Positions 27,341-35,680 of a DNA stretch of 64,000 bases are shown piece after piece. The notes under the pieces are model-generated. The model was given only the letters and a program-made list of their open reading frames with translations. It made no database searches and was not told the DNA's origin. The number at the start of each line of letters is the position of its first letter. Position 1 is the first letter of the stretch. The position numbers and the translations under genes are program-made. The stretch spans positions 620,001-684,000 of the forward strand of contig CAWCIW010000001.1 in the NCBI GenBank assembly GCA_963795825.1, given 5' to 3'. This DNA is from BOG-908 sp963795825. GTDB taxonomy: Bacteria > Pseudomonadota > Alphaproteobacteria > Acetobacterales > Acetobacteraceae.

Positions 27341-29139
27341 TGGTACTCGCAATGTTCACCGGCACCGCGAAAGCCGCCTGGTGGAACAGCGACTGGCAAT
27401 ACCGGGTGAAGATAAATGCCGATGCCGGCCCGAAAGGTGCGAACATCACCGCGCCGATCGGCCGAACGCAGATACTGGTTCGCCTGCTGGCAAACAACTT
27501 CAAGTTCGACACCGCCAAGCAGGACGGCGGCGATCTGCGTTTCGTCGCTGCCGACGACCGCACGCCGCTGCACTATCATATCGAAAAGTTCGACGGCCTT
27601 GTCGACCAGGTTGCACTCGTATGGGTCGACGTGCCCGATCTGGCGCCGGCTGCATCCACCAGCCTGTTCATGTATTGGGGCAATGAAAAGGCGAATGACG
27701 CGTCCGACGCGCACGCAACTTATGACGCCGACCAGTTGCTGGTTTGGCATTTCGCCGAGGAAAACGGACTGCCGAAAGACAGCACGTCCTACGCCAACAA
27801 TGCGGCCACGCCGGCGCGGCGCGACCAGAACGCAATCATCGGTTTCGGCGCGAAACTGGATGGCACGGCGCCGGTGAAACTCGCAGCCAATCCCGCGCTG
27901 AATATCGCTGCTGCCGAGGCGATCACCTGGCAGCTCTGGATCAAGGCCAATCCGCCTACCCAGAGTGCGGTGCTATATGACCAGCGCGATGCGGGCGGCA
28001 CCGCCGATTTTGCCGTGTCGCTGGTGGCCGGCGTGCCGCAGGTGGCTGTCACCTCCGCCACAGGCACGCTCACAGCAGCCGCAACCGCGCCACTCGTCGC
28101 CGATAGCTGGCATCTGCTGACGGTGACGACGGGCGACGGCAAGATCACGCTCTATGTCGATGGCGCGCAGGCCGGGCAGGTTGCGGGCGCGTTGCCGGCG
28201 ATCGCCGGCGCGGGGACGCTGGGCGGTGCCGCCGCTGCACCGAACGCGCCGGCCGCCGCCGGCGGTTTCGTCGGCGAAGTGGACGAGTTGCAGATCAGCA
28301 AGACTGCGCGCCCGGCAGGCGCGATACTGCTGGCGGATCGCGATCAGGGCACGCAATCTAACCTGCTCGCTTTCGAAAATCCAGAGCAGACCAGCAGCTT
28401 TGGCAGCGGCTATATCGGCATCATCCTGAAATCCGTCACCGTCGACGCCTGGGTGATCATCGGCATTCTTGTGTTCATGATGCTGGTTTCCTGGCTGGTG
28501 ATGGTGGCCAAGGCTGCCTATGTCGGCCGTGTTGCCGGCGCTAATAAGCGCTTTCTGGTTCTGCTGCGCGAAATCAACAAGAAGTCGAACGTGCTGCTGC
28601 CGCCCATACCGCGCGACCGCGCGCGCAACATGACGTCGTCTTGCCTGTATCGCGTTTACGAGACAGGCGTGCGCGAAGTCGAGGAGCGGCTTTCCACCGG
28701 CCGGCATCTGCCGAACGGCAACATCGCGCCGCAATCGCTTGCCGCCATACGCTCCTCGATGGACGGCCAGATGGTGCGCGAGATCGCCAAGCTGAACAAT
28801 TTGATGGTGTTCCTCACCATCGCCATTTCCGGCGGACCGTTCGTGGGCCTGCTCGGCACGGTGGTTGGCGTGATGATCACCTTCGCCGCGATCGCCGCGG
28901 CCGGCGACGTGAACGTGAACTCCATCGCACCGGGCATATCCGCGGCCTTGCTGGCGACGGCAACGGGCATGTTCGTGGCGATCCCGGCGCTGTTCGGCTA
29001 CAACTACTTCCAGACGCGGATAAAATCGGTGATATCCGAAATGGCCGTGTTCGTAGACGAAGTGGTTACGCGCATTGCGGAAGGCGAATATGCCCGCGCC
29101 CGCACAATGCCAGGCGCGCTGCCGGAAGCGGCGGAGTAG
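27322..29139 (+). CDS. DUF2341-LamG-ExbB fusion, energy-transducing proton channel protein
   Basis: 605 residues from the TTG at 27322, whose AAGGA lies inside the hairpin repeat; an ATG at 27127 would add about 65 repeat-encoded residues. Signal peptide MLLLTCLVLAMFTGTAKA. Then a DUF2341-like domain (WWNSDWQYRVKINADA; QILVRLLANNFKFDTAK; TSLFMYWGNEKA), a LamG/concanavalin-like domain (LLVWHFAEENGLPKDS; SWHLLTVTTGDGKITLYVDG; GFVGEVDELQISKTARPAG), one membrane helix (VIIGILVFMMLVSWLVMVAK), and a MotA/TolQ/ExbB domain (ISGGPFVGLLGTVVGVMITF; ISAALLATATGMFVAIPAL). It is much longer than normal ExbB (about 240). It should form the inner-membrane proton channel with the ExbD encoded next; the extra domains face the periplasm and could sense a glycan or protein. 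Confidence 0.85.
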   Translation: MLLLTCLVLAMFTGTAKAAWWNSDWQYRVKINADAGPKGANITAPIGRTQILVRLLANNFKFDTAKQDGGDLRFVAADDRTPLHYHIEKFDGLVDQVALVWVDVPDLAPAASTSLFMYWGNEKANDASDAHATYDADQLLVWHFAEENGLPKDSTSYANNAATPARRDQNAIIGFGAKLDGTAPVKLAANPALNIAAAEAITWQLWIKANPPTQSAVLYDQRDAGGTADFAVSLVAGVPQVAVTSATGTLTAAATAPLVADSWHLLTVTTGDGKITLYVDGAQAGQVAGALPAIAGAGTLGGAAAAPNAPAAAGGFVGEVDELQISKTARPAGAILLADRDQGTQSNLLAFENPEQTSSFGSGYIGIILKSVTVDAWVIIGILVFMMLVSWLVMVAKAAYVGRVAGANKRFLVLLREINKKSNVLLPPIPRDRARNMTSSCLYRVYETGVREVEERLSTGRHLPNGNIAPQSLAAIRSSMDGQMVREIAKLNNLMVFLTIAISGGPFVGLLGTVVGVMITFAAIAAAGDVNVNSIAPGISAALLATATGMFVAIPALFGYNYFQTRIKSVISEMAVFVDEVVTRIAEGEYARARTMPGALPEAAE

Positions 29140-29145
29140 CACGCC

Positions 29146-29550
29146 ATGCAGATACAAGAAGACAAGCCGTACGACGACATCAACATCACGCCGATGCTCG
29201 ATCTCGCTTACGTGCTTGTGGTGATCTTCATCATCATGACGACAGCGTCCGTGCAGGGCGTGAAAGTGGATTTGCCGAAAGGCAGTTCCACCGTGTCGCT
29301 CGCGGTGCCAAAAACCAAGGTGATTTCCGTAAACGGCGCGGGCCAGGTGTTCATCGACGCGATCCCGGTGAGCCTGGCAGAGCTGGAGGCGAAATTGCGC
29401 GATGCCAAGGCAATCACACCCGATTTGCCGATCGTGCTGAAGGGTGACCGGCAGTCACAATACGAGAAGATCATGAACGTGCTCGATGTGTGTGGGCGCG
29501 TTGGTATCTCGTCACTCGGCCTGGCCGCCCAGCGCAGTCCTGGCGCCTAA
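29146..29550 (+). CDS. exbD: ExbD/TolR-family biopolymer transport protein
   Basis: 134 residues: a short cytoplasmic N-terminus, then the single membrane helix with the proton-carrying Asp in ITPMLDLAYVLVVIFIIMTT near residue 18, and a periplasmic domain (VKVDLPKGSSTVSLAVPKTK; LPIVLKGDRQSQYEKIMNVL). It starts six bases after the ExbB fusion gene and works with it in coupling the proton gradient to a TonB-like arm. The C-terminus reaches almost to the start of the TonB-like gene. Confidence 0.92.
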   Translation: MQIQEDKPYDDINITPMLDLAYVLVVIFIIMTTASVQGVKVDLPKGSSTVSLAVPKTKVISVNGAGQVFIDAIPVSLAELEAKLRDAKAITPDLPIVLKGDRQSQYEKIMNVLDVCGRVGISSLGLAAQRSPGA

Positions 29551-29554
29551 CACC

Positions 29555-30269
29555 ATGCTCGACGACGACGACTTCAACCAGGATTTCGACGCCAAGACGC
29601 CGATGCAGCGCTACGGCCTGCCGGTGGGCGCCGCGGCCGCGTTGCTTGTCGTAGGCGGCGGTGCGTATCTCATCTTCCATGGCGGTGCAGGTCCGGCCGC
29701 GCGGCCGCATAGCGAGCCGCATATAACGCAGGTGCAGCTCCCACCCCCGCCACCACCACCCCCGCCGCCGCCGAAAACGCCGCCGCCGCCGAAAAAGGCA
29801 GAGGAGGCCCCGAAAGTCCGCGAGCCCACGCCGGCGAAAGCCGTCAGCAAGCCGGCGCCGAAAGCGCCTGCGCCACCCGCGAGTGTGCACGACGTCGATT
29901 GCAGGGCCTGGCAACTCCGGTTTGGCGCTGGGCAATGATGGCGGCGGCACGTCGCTGGGAACCGGCAGCGGCGATGGCGGCGGCGGGGACAATGATGCGT
30001 ATTACCGCGACCTGGTCTCGTCGCGCATCCAGGATGCGTTGCGCCGTGACGAGAAGCTGCGTTTTGCGAAATACCGCGTCACAATAACATTTATCCTGAA
30101 TGCGGCCGGTGATTTCGCCAATCCGGAAATTGCGAGCTACACGGGCGATGACGACGCGCGCGCCGAGGTGGAGCGGGCGATACGCGCGACCTCGACGGGG
30201 GAGGCGACACAGGCAGCCGAGACAGGCAAGCAATTCACTGTGCGCGTCACCGGGCGCGCGCACGGCTAG
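29555..30269 (+). CDS. TonB-like energy transducer (one frameshift)
   Basis: About 237 residues when repaired. Cytoplasmic N-terminus MLDDDDFNQDFDAKTPM, single membrane helix GLPVGAAAALLVVGGGAYLIF, a Pro/Lys-rich spacer (a run of prolines, KTPPPPKKAEEAPKV), then a Gly-rich link and a C-terminal domain (YRDLVSSRIQDALRRDEKLR; YRVTITFILNAAGDFANPEI). The last part resembles TonB-C. The spacer and C-terminal parts are in different frames; one extra base near 29890-29900 explains it. It is directly downstream of exbD and should couple the ExbB/D motor to an outer-membrane partner. The likeliest partners in the cluster are the TpsB-like or Porin_5 proteins; no TonB-dependent receptor gene is seen. 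Confidence 0.8.
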
Positions 30270-30303
30270 CTTCACACGTATCTATTTTTGGGCGGGACGA
30301 ACG

Positions 30304-32073
30304 ATGGATGCGCACACACGAACCTGGCCAGGCCGAACGGCCCTGGCCACCACGCTTGCCGCGGGCGTTCTGCTTGCGGCGCCGTGCGCGCATGCCGATG
30401 AGCAGACGGTAAAGTTGATACAGCTGCTGATCCAGAAGGGTATCTTGTCGAGCGGACAGGCGGGCGAGTTGCTGCGCGAGACGGGTGCACCGCCGCGCGG
30501 CCGCCATAGCCGCGTGCCCGCCGCGGCCGCCACGGCCGCCGCAGCGCAGGAAGCGCCGCCAGCAAAAGACGGCGAGATACGCGTGACGTATGTGCCGCAA
30601 TTCGTGCGCAAGCAGATCGCCGACGAGGTGCGTGCACAGGTGATGACGGAGAGCAAGGAAGAGGGTTGGGCCTCGCCTGATGCACTGCCGGAGTGGACGA
30701 AACGCGTGCGCGTGTTCGGGGATTTCCGCGCGCGCTACGAGTCGGATATGTTCAACAAGGGCAACTACAACCAGTTCGTGAATTACGGTGCCATCAACGG
30801 CGGCAACCCGTTCGATGCCAACGCATATTTTGCCGGCAGCGGCGCCAACCCGCCCTTCCTGGATACCACGCAGGATCGCAACCGCTTCCGCCTGCGCGCC
30901 CGCATCGGCGTGCAGGCGCAACTCGCGGATAACGTCCAGGCGACGATCCGCGTGGGTACCGGCGATCCGAACGGCCCGGTGGCCACCAACGCCACGCTCG
31001 GCGAGAACGGCGCGTTTTCCAAATACGCGATCTACCTGGATCGCGCCTTTGTCGCATTCGATCCCGACGAGCACACCACGATACGCGCCGGCCGCAGCAG
31101 CAACCCTTTCGATACGACGGATTTGCTGTTCTACAACGATCTCGGCTTCGACGGCGTGTCCGCCCATTACGAGCATAAGATCGGCTCCGCCGTGAACGCC
31201 ATCTTCACCGGCGGCGCATTCCCGCTGTTCAACACCGACCTGGCATTCTCCACGGACAACCCGAACAAGTTCTCGAGCACGGACAGCTATCTCTTCGCCA
31301 TACAAGGTGGCGTGGACTGGCACGTCCACCCGGATCTGGTGGCGCATCTGAATGTCGGCTTTTTTGATTTCACCGGTGTGCAGGGCGGCGTATCGTCGCC
31401 GTGCACGATCGTGGCGCCCTCCGGTTCCACACCCGGCTTTTCCTGCAATACCGACGATACGCGGTATCTGAACGGCCAGTTCGGCAACACGGTCTATGCG
31501 CTGCGAAACATCCCCACCACGCCGAATAACGGCACAGCGACGCCGGCCGATCCGCAATATTACGGATTGGCGTCCCGTTTCGCTGTCCTGGAAGTGCATC
31601 CGCGTTTCGAGATCGACACTTACGCGCCCTACGCCATCCAGCTCGAAGGCGATTACGTCAAGAACCTCGCTTATAACCGAGCGGAAATCCTCGCCCATGG
31701 CGCGCCGAACGAGGCGCCCGGTCCTGTGAATAATTTCGGTAGCAGCAACGTCGCCGGTAAGCTCGGCCCCTACCAGGGCGGCGACACCGGCTACATGGTG
31801 AAAGCCACGTTCGGCTATCCCACCCTCAAGCACAAATGGGACTGGTCCGTGTACGCCGAATACAAATACCTCGCGTCGGACGCCACGATAGACTCCCTCG
31901 ACGATGCCGAATTCCACCTCGGCGGCACCAACGCGCGCGGCTATATCCTGCAAGGTGCTGTGGGCGTCGCCGACAATACGAACGTGTCGCTGCGCTGGCT
32001 CAGCAGCCAGGTCGTCTCCGGCCCGCCGGACGGCAATGACGTGATCCTGCTTGACCTGAACGCGAGCTTCTAG
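30304..32073 (+). CDS. Putative outer membrane porin (Porin_5-like)
   Basis: 589 residues. Signal peptide (MDAHTRTWPGRTALATTLAA, then GVLLAAPCAHA), a short coiled-coil/helical segment (KLIQLLIQKGILSSGQAGEL) as often found before such barrels, then a beta-barrel (RVRVFGDFRARYESDM; RNRFRLRARIGVQAQLADNV; YLDRAFVAFDPDEHTTIRAG), ending VILLDLNASF with C-terminal Phe. The pattern fits PF16930-type putative porins. It is the fifth gene in the TpsB-ExbB-ExbD-TonB run, which suggests a shared outer-membrane task such as uptake of a large nutrient. The substrate is not evident. Confidence 0.78.
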   Translation: MDAHTRTWPGRTALATTLAAGVLLAAPCAHADEQTVKLIQLLIQKGILSSGQAGELLRETGAPPRGRHSRVPAAAATAAAAQEAPPAKDGEIRVTYVPQFVRKQIADEVRAQVMTESKEEGWASPDALPEWTKRVRVFGDFRARYESDMFNKGNYNQFVNYGAINGGNPFDANAYFAGSGANPPFLDTTQDRNRFRLRARIGVQAQLADNVQATIRVGTGDPNGPVATNATLGENGAFSKYAIYLDRAFVAFDPDEHTTIRAGRSSNPFDTTDLLFYNDLGFDGVSAHYEHKIGSAVNAIFTGGAFPLFNTDLAFSTDNPNKFSSTDSYLFAIQGGVDWHVHPDLVAHLNVGFFDFTGVQGGVSSPCTIVAPSGSTPGFSCNTDDTRYLNGQFGNTVYALRNIPTTPNNGTATPADPQYYGLASRFAVLEVHPRFEIDTYAPYAIQLEGDYVKNLAYNRAEILAHGAPNEAPGPVNNFGSSNVAGKLGPYQGGDTGYMVKATFGYPTLKHKWDWSVYAEYKYLASDATIDSLDDAEFHLGGTNARGYILQGAVGVADNTNVSLRWLSSQVVSGPPDGNDVILLDLNASF

Positions 32074-32077
32074 AACC

Positions 32078-32722
32078 ATGCGCCCCGCCACGTTCCTGCT
32101 CGCCGCAGCATGTCTCCCTGCGGTAGCTCACGCGCAACAAAGCACCGAAGACCGCATGCGGGACGCGCTGCGCCAGGCTGTCACCGAAATGCGCGCGGCC
32201 CAGGACCAGTCGGCCCAGGCGCAAGCCGATCTTGCAAAGGCGCAGGCAGACAAGGCCGCGTTGCAAACACAGCTCGACGCCGCAAACGCCAGGCTCGCCG
32301 AACAACCCGTAAAGGCCGCGGCGAAACCCGCCGCTGCAGACGAGGCGGCGCTGCAGGAACGCCTGCGCGCCGCGGAAGCCCAGGCCGCCGCGCTGCAACT
32401 TCGCGCCACCCAGCTCCAGGGCAGCTACCAATCCGCCGCTCAGCAGGCCCGCGCGAAAGACGACGAAAGCCGCAACGCCACCGCCGCGCTGAAATCGCAA
32501 ACCACCGCGCTCGCCACCTGTAAGGCCGCTAACACCAAACTCATCGATGTCGCCGAGCAGATACTGCATCTCTACGAAACCCAGAGTTTCCGCAACGTGC
32601 TGCTGAAAAGCTACGAACCGATACTGGGCCTCGCAAAAGTCCGCCTGGAAAACACCGTGCAGGATTATGACGACAAGATACACGACCAGGAATACATCCC
32701 GTCCGCCGGCCGCGCGCGATAA
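32078..32722 (+). CDS. Periplasmic coiled-coil protein
   Basis: 214 residues with a signal peptide (MRPATFLLAAACLPAVAHAQ) and a long Ala/Gln/Lys heptad-rich coiled coil (about residues 25-165). A conserved-looking C-terminal part follows (CKAANTKLIDVAEQILHLYE, SFRNVLLKSYEPILGLAKVR). It is four bases after the porin stop and just before a PpiC gene, so it is probably part of the same envelope assembly. The function is not recognised; it could be a periplasmic spacer or chaperone. Confidence 0.75.
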   Translation: MRPATFLLAAACLPAVAHAQQSTEDRMRDALRQAVTEMRAAQDQSAQAQADLAKAQADKAALQTQLDAANARLAEQPVKAAAKPAAADEAALQERLRAAEAQAAALQLRATQLQGSYQSAAQQARAKDDESRNATAALKSQTTALATCKAANTKLIDVAEQILHLYETQSFRNVLLKSYEPILGLAKVRLENTVQDYDDKIHDQEYIPSAGRAR

Positions 32723-32729
32723 TCCAACC

Positions 32730-33569
32730 ATGCGCCCCCTGATTCTCGCCGCATTCCTGCTGACCGCCGCCGCCACCAACGACCCGATCGTCGCCGAACG
32801 CGGCACGGACCACATAACCGCCAGCCAGGCCCGCGCGCTGATCGCCGCCGCCGATCCGCAAACCCGCCAGCGCCTCACTACGACGCCCGCCGCACTTACC
32901 GAACTCCTGCGCAACGTCCTCATCCAGCGCGCCATCCTGCAACAGGCCCAGGCGGATCACTGGGACCAGCGCCCGGACGTGGCGGCTTTGCTCGCCCGCG
33001 CGCACGACCAAGTGCTCACGCAGAGCTACCTCGCCGCCCAGTCTCCCGTGCCCGCCTTCTATCCGTCGCCTGCCGAACTGCAGGCCGCGTACGACCACAA
33101 CAAATCGCAGCTCATGCAGCCGCGCGGCTACCACCTCGCCCAGCTCTTCGTGCCGAAATCGGCTGCCCCGCAACCGGACATACTCAAGCGCCTCGCCGCA
33201 CTGCGCGCGCAGATCACCCGCGGCAAGCTCACTTTGGATGCCGCCGCCAAACAGTTTCCGGGCGCCACCGCCGCCGATCTCGGCTGGCTCACCGAAGCCC
33301 AGCTCATACCGGCGGTCCGGCCGGCGGTCAGCGGGTTGCAGGAGGGCGCGCTCGCCGACCCCGTGTGCACCGAGCTTGGCTGCCACCTGATACGGCTCGT
33401 GGCCACCCGGCCGGCGGGTCCCGCGCCTCTCGCAGAGGTGCGGGACAGTCTGGTGCGTGCTTTGCGCGAGCAGAAACTGGCCGACCAGGAGCGTGCCTAT
33501 GCGTCCGGGCTGCTGAGCAAGCAGCCGGTCGCGGTCAATGAGATTGAGCTTTCCCGGTTGGGGCGGTAG
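32730..33569 (+). CDS. PpiC-type periplasmic peptidyl-prolyl isomerase / foldase
   Basis: 279 residues from an ATG at 32730 (MRPLILAAFLLTAAATNDPI). A SurA-N-like helical region (TELLRNVLIQRAILQQAQAD) is followed by a parvulin domain (PRGYHLAQLFVPKSAAPQPD; AKQFPGATAADLGWLTEAQL; ELGCHLIRLVATRPAGPAPL). Such proteins help fold outer-membrane and secreted proteins. Its place after the TpsB/porin genes fits a dedicated foldase for them. The N-terminal signal lacks strong positive charge, so lipid anchoring or poor export is possible. Confidence 0.82.
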   Translation: MRPLILAAFLLTAAATNDPIVAERGTDHITASQARALIAAADPQTRQRLTTTPAALTELLRNVLIQRAILQQAQADHWDQRPDVAALLARAHDQVLTQSYLAAQSPVPAFYPSPAELQAAYDHNKSQLMQPRGYHLAQLFVPKSAAPQPDILKRLAALRAQITRGKLTLDAAAKQFPGATAADLGWLTEAQLIPAVRPAVSGLQEGALADPVCTELGCHLIRLVATRPAGPAPLAEVRDSLVRALREQKLADQERAYASGLLSKQPVAVNEIELSRLGR

Positions 33570-33581
33570 GTTGGAAAACCA

Positions 33582-33633
33582 TGAGCAAGAAAGGCCTTCT
33601 TTTTTGCAAAAAAGAAGCAAAAAACTTCTGGTC
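33582..33633 (+). repeat. Family A hairpin repeat, single unit (CTTC type) at the start of a secreted-protein gene
   Basis: AAGAAAGGCCTTC, T-run, GCAAAAAAGAAGC, AAAAAACTTCTGG. The unit contains an AAAGG and an in-frame TTG (33604) that opens the next gene, and it encodes the basic n-region of that gene's signal peptide. No partner unit is visible. Confidence 0.78.
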
Positions 33634-33924
33634 CTGATGGCCGTGTGGCCGGTTTCTGCTTGGGGGCAGGCTTCGCATGATACCTGCGTGGATGTGCAGG
33701 TGGGTTCTGCGCAGAGTTATAATTGCCTGAACCAGAAACTGAAATCTGCGGCGCAGAATGGGCAGCGGTTTTCTTCGGATGGCAGTGCGCCTTATACCGC
33801 CGCTTCGCCCGGCAATGTGACGGGGCAGTTCAACGAAGATGCCACGCGCAACCGGCTCGGCGCGAATTTCGGCAAATCGGTCACGCCGCAGCGCCCGGTG
33901 CAGATATTCACCCCGCCCAGATAG
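33604..33924 (+). CDS. Small secreted protein whose start lies in a hairpin repeat
   Basis: About 106 residues from the TTG at 33604: MQKRSKK then LLVLMAVWPVSAWGQA, a textbook signal peptide. The basic residues come from the repeat's AAAAAAGAAGCAAAAAA. An ATG at 33634 would remove the basic n-region. The mature part (SHDTCVDVQVGSAQSYNCLN; two cysteines, then a Ser/Gly/Asn-rich tail ending PVQIFTPPR) is not recognised. It follows the PpiC gene on the same strand, so it may belong to the envelope cluster. Confidence 0.65.
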   Translation: MQKRSKKLLVLMAVWPVSAWGQASHDTCVDVQVGSAQSYNCLNQKLKSAAQNGQRFSSDGSAPYTAASPGNVTGQFNEDATRNRLGANFGKSVTPQRPVQIFTPPR

Positions 33925-33945
33925 CAGCCAGCTAGGATACCGCCC

Positions 33946-35286
33946 CTGCAAATCATCAGCGCCGCTCTCGCATCTGGCAAAACAACCAGCCGCGCGTTGG
34001 TCGAGGCATCGCTCGCTGCGATACAGGATCCTGCCGGCGAAGGTGCGCGGGCCTTTACCACGGTCTATGCCGCCCAGGCGCGCGCCAGCGCGGACGCGAT
34101 GGATGCCCTGCGCCATGCCGGCCGTGCGCCAGGCCCCTATGCCGGCATACCGATAAGCCTGAAGGATCTGCTCGACGTCGCCGGCGAGGCGACGCCCGCC
34201 GGCTCCCTGGTCCGCGCGCACGCGCCCGCGGCGGCCGCCCACGCGCCTGTGGTGCAGCGCCTGCTGGCTGCCGGGTTGATCCCCGTCGGGCGCACGAACA
34301 TGACGGAATTCGCGTTCAGCGGCGTCGGCATAAATCCGCATTACGGCACCCCGCGCGCGCCATACGGCCGCGCGCCTGACGGCACGGGACGCGTGCCGGG
34401 CGGCAGCTCGTCGGGCGCTGCGGTTTCCGTGGCGGACGGCATGGCGCTGGCCGCGATCGGCACCGATACCGGCGGCTCCTGCCGGATACCCGCGGCGTTC
34501 TGCGGCGTGGTCGGCTACAAGCCAACCGCGCGGCGCGTGCCGCTCGCCGGCGCCACGCCATTGTCGCCGTCGCTGGACTCGATCGGTCCGCTCGCGCGAT
34601 CGGTGGAAACCTGCGCCATCATCGACGCGATACTCGCGGGCCAGCCCGTGCCGAGCCTGCGCGCCGCGGCACCCGCCGGTCTGCGCCTCGTCTATCCGGC
34701 CAATATCGATGCGGATACGCTGGATGCGCCCACGGAACGCGCCATAGACCGCGCGCTGCAGCGTCTGGACAGGGCAGGCGTGGCGATCATCCACCAGAGC
34801 CTGCCGAGCCTGGACATGCTGGTCGCCGCGCATGCGCGTGGCGGGCTCGCCGTGGTGGAATCCTACACCTATCATCGTGCGATGCTGGCCGAACACGCCG
34901 CGCGCTACGATCCGCGCGTCGCAAACCGCATATTGCCCGGCGCGAAGATGGAAGCTGCCGACTACATCGCCCTTCTGGAAGCGCGCACCCGCATCATCGC
35001 GGCCTTTGCCGACGACATGGCGCCGTTCGATGCGTTGGTGATGCCCACTGTGCCGATCGTGCCGCCGCTGATTTCGGCGTTCGATGACGACAAGGACTAT
35101 GTGCGCCTGAACGCGGCGATCCTGCGCCTGCCGTCGCAGATCAATTTCGTCGATGGGTGCGCGATCAGCCTGCCGTGCCAGGAGCCGGGCGCGCCGCCGG
35201 CAGGGCTCACTTTGGCGGGGTGTTCCATGTCCGACGCCAGGCTGTTCCAGATCGCAGCGTCGGTGGAGCGGGTTCTGGGCGCGTAG
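33946..35286 (+). CDS. Amidase-signature enzyme
   Basis: About 446 residues. The catalytic Ser-cisSer-Lys set is visible: Lys in GIPISLKDLLDVAGEAT, the Gly/Ser-rich loop GRVPGGSSSGAAVSVADGMA, and the nucleophile region AIGTDTGGSCRIPAAFCG. Homology-like sequence (LQIISAALASGKTTSRALVE) begins at a CTG at 33946. The first conventional alternative start in frame is a TTG at 33997, inside this region, so the true start is uncertain. Amidase-family enzymes hydrolyse amides or allophanate; the substrate is unknown, and it is not GatA-like by context. The stop is 10 bases before the MITE-like element. Confidence 0.8.
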   Translation: MQIISAALASGKTTSRALVEASLAAIQDPAGEGARAFTTVYAAQARASADAMDALRHAGRAPGPYAGIPISLKDLLDVAGEATPAGSLVRAHAPAAAAHAPVVQRLLAAGLIPVGRTNMTEFAFSGVGINPHYGTPRAPYGRAPDGTGRVPGGSSSGAAVSVADGMALAAIGTDTGGSCRIPAAFCGVVGYKPTARRVPLAGATPLSPSLDSIGPLARSVETCAIIDAILAGQPVPSLRAAAPAGLRLVYPANIDADTLDAPTERAIDRALQRLDRAGVAIIHQSLPSLDMLVAAHARGGLAVVESYTYHRAMLAEHAARYDPRVANRILPGAKMEAADYIALLEARTRIIAAFADDMAPFDALVMPTVPIVPPLISAFDDDKDYVRLNAAILRLPSQINFVDGCAISLPCQEPGAPPAGLTLAGCSMSDARLFQIAASVERVLGA

Positions 35287-35295
35287 GCCGCCCTC

Positions 35296-35547
35296 TGATA
35301 CCAACCAAGGTTGGAGATTGACGCATTCAAGGCAGGCAAGAAAGCAGTCCTTTGTCGAGAAAAAGGACGAAAAAGCTTTTGCTATGACACCTGCACGAAC
35401 GCTTACTCCCGTATTGCAAGTCAATGCGGCTGCAGTGAGAGCCAAATCCTCGTGCAGGCGTCACAGCAAAAGCTTTTTGCTTCTTTTTCTCGAAAAAGAA
35501 GGCCTTCCTTGCTGCCAAGGAATCGGTCCCAAGACGGGTTGGTTTTA
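35296..35547. mobile_element. MITE-like element containing a family A inverted pair
   Basis: Outer left end TGATACCAACCAAGGTTGGAG, GTCC-type unit, core, CTTC-type unit, outer right end CCCAAGACGGGTTGGTTTT. It corresponds to the element at 13014-13265 in opposite orientation, including the core. It lies between the convergent amidase and pqiC genes. Nothing else is recognised in the 394-bp gap, apart from a short stretch to 35680 without features. Confidence 0.65.
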
Positions 35548-35680
35548 AAAACCAAGCCGTGCAAACCGCACGGGACGCGCGCGTTTCGTGTCGAAGCCGC
35601 CGCCGCGTGGCGCGCGCGTTGCACCGCGCAGCAATCCGGCGCACCGACGTACGCGCACGAACCGCTTCGACGAAACGCAA

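Noticed and set aside
29740..29800. Proline codon run in the TonB-like gene as a DNA repeat
   Set aside because: It is the normal Pro/Lys-rich periplasmic spacer of TonB-type proteins.
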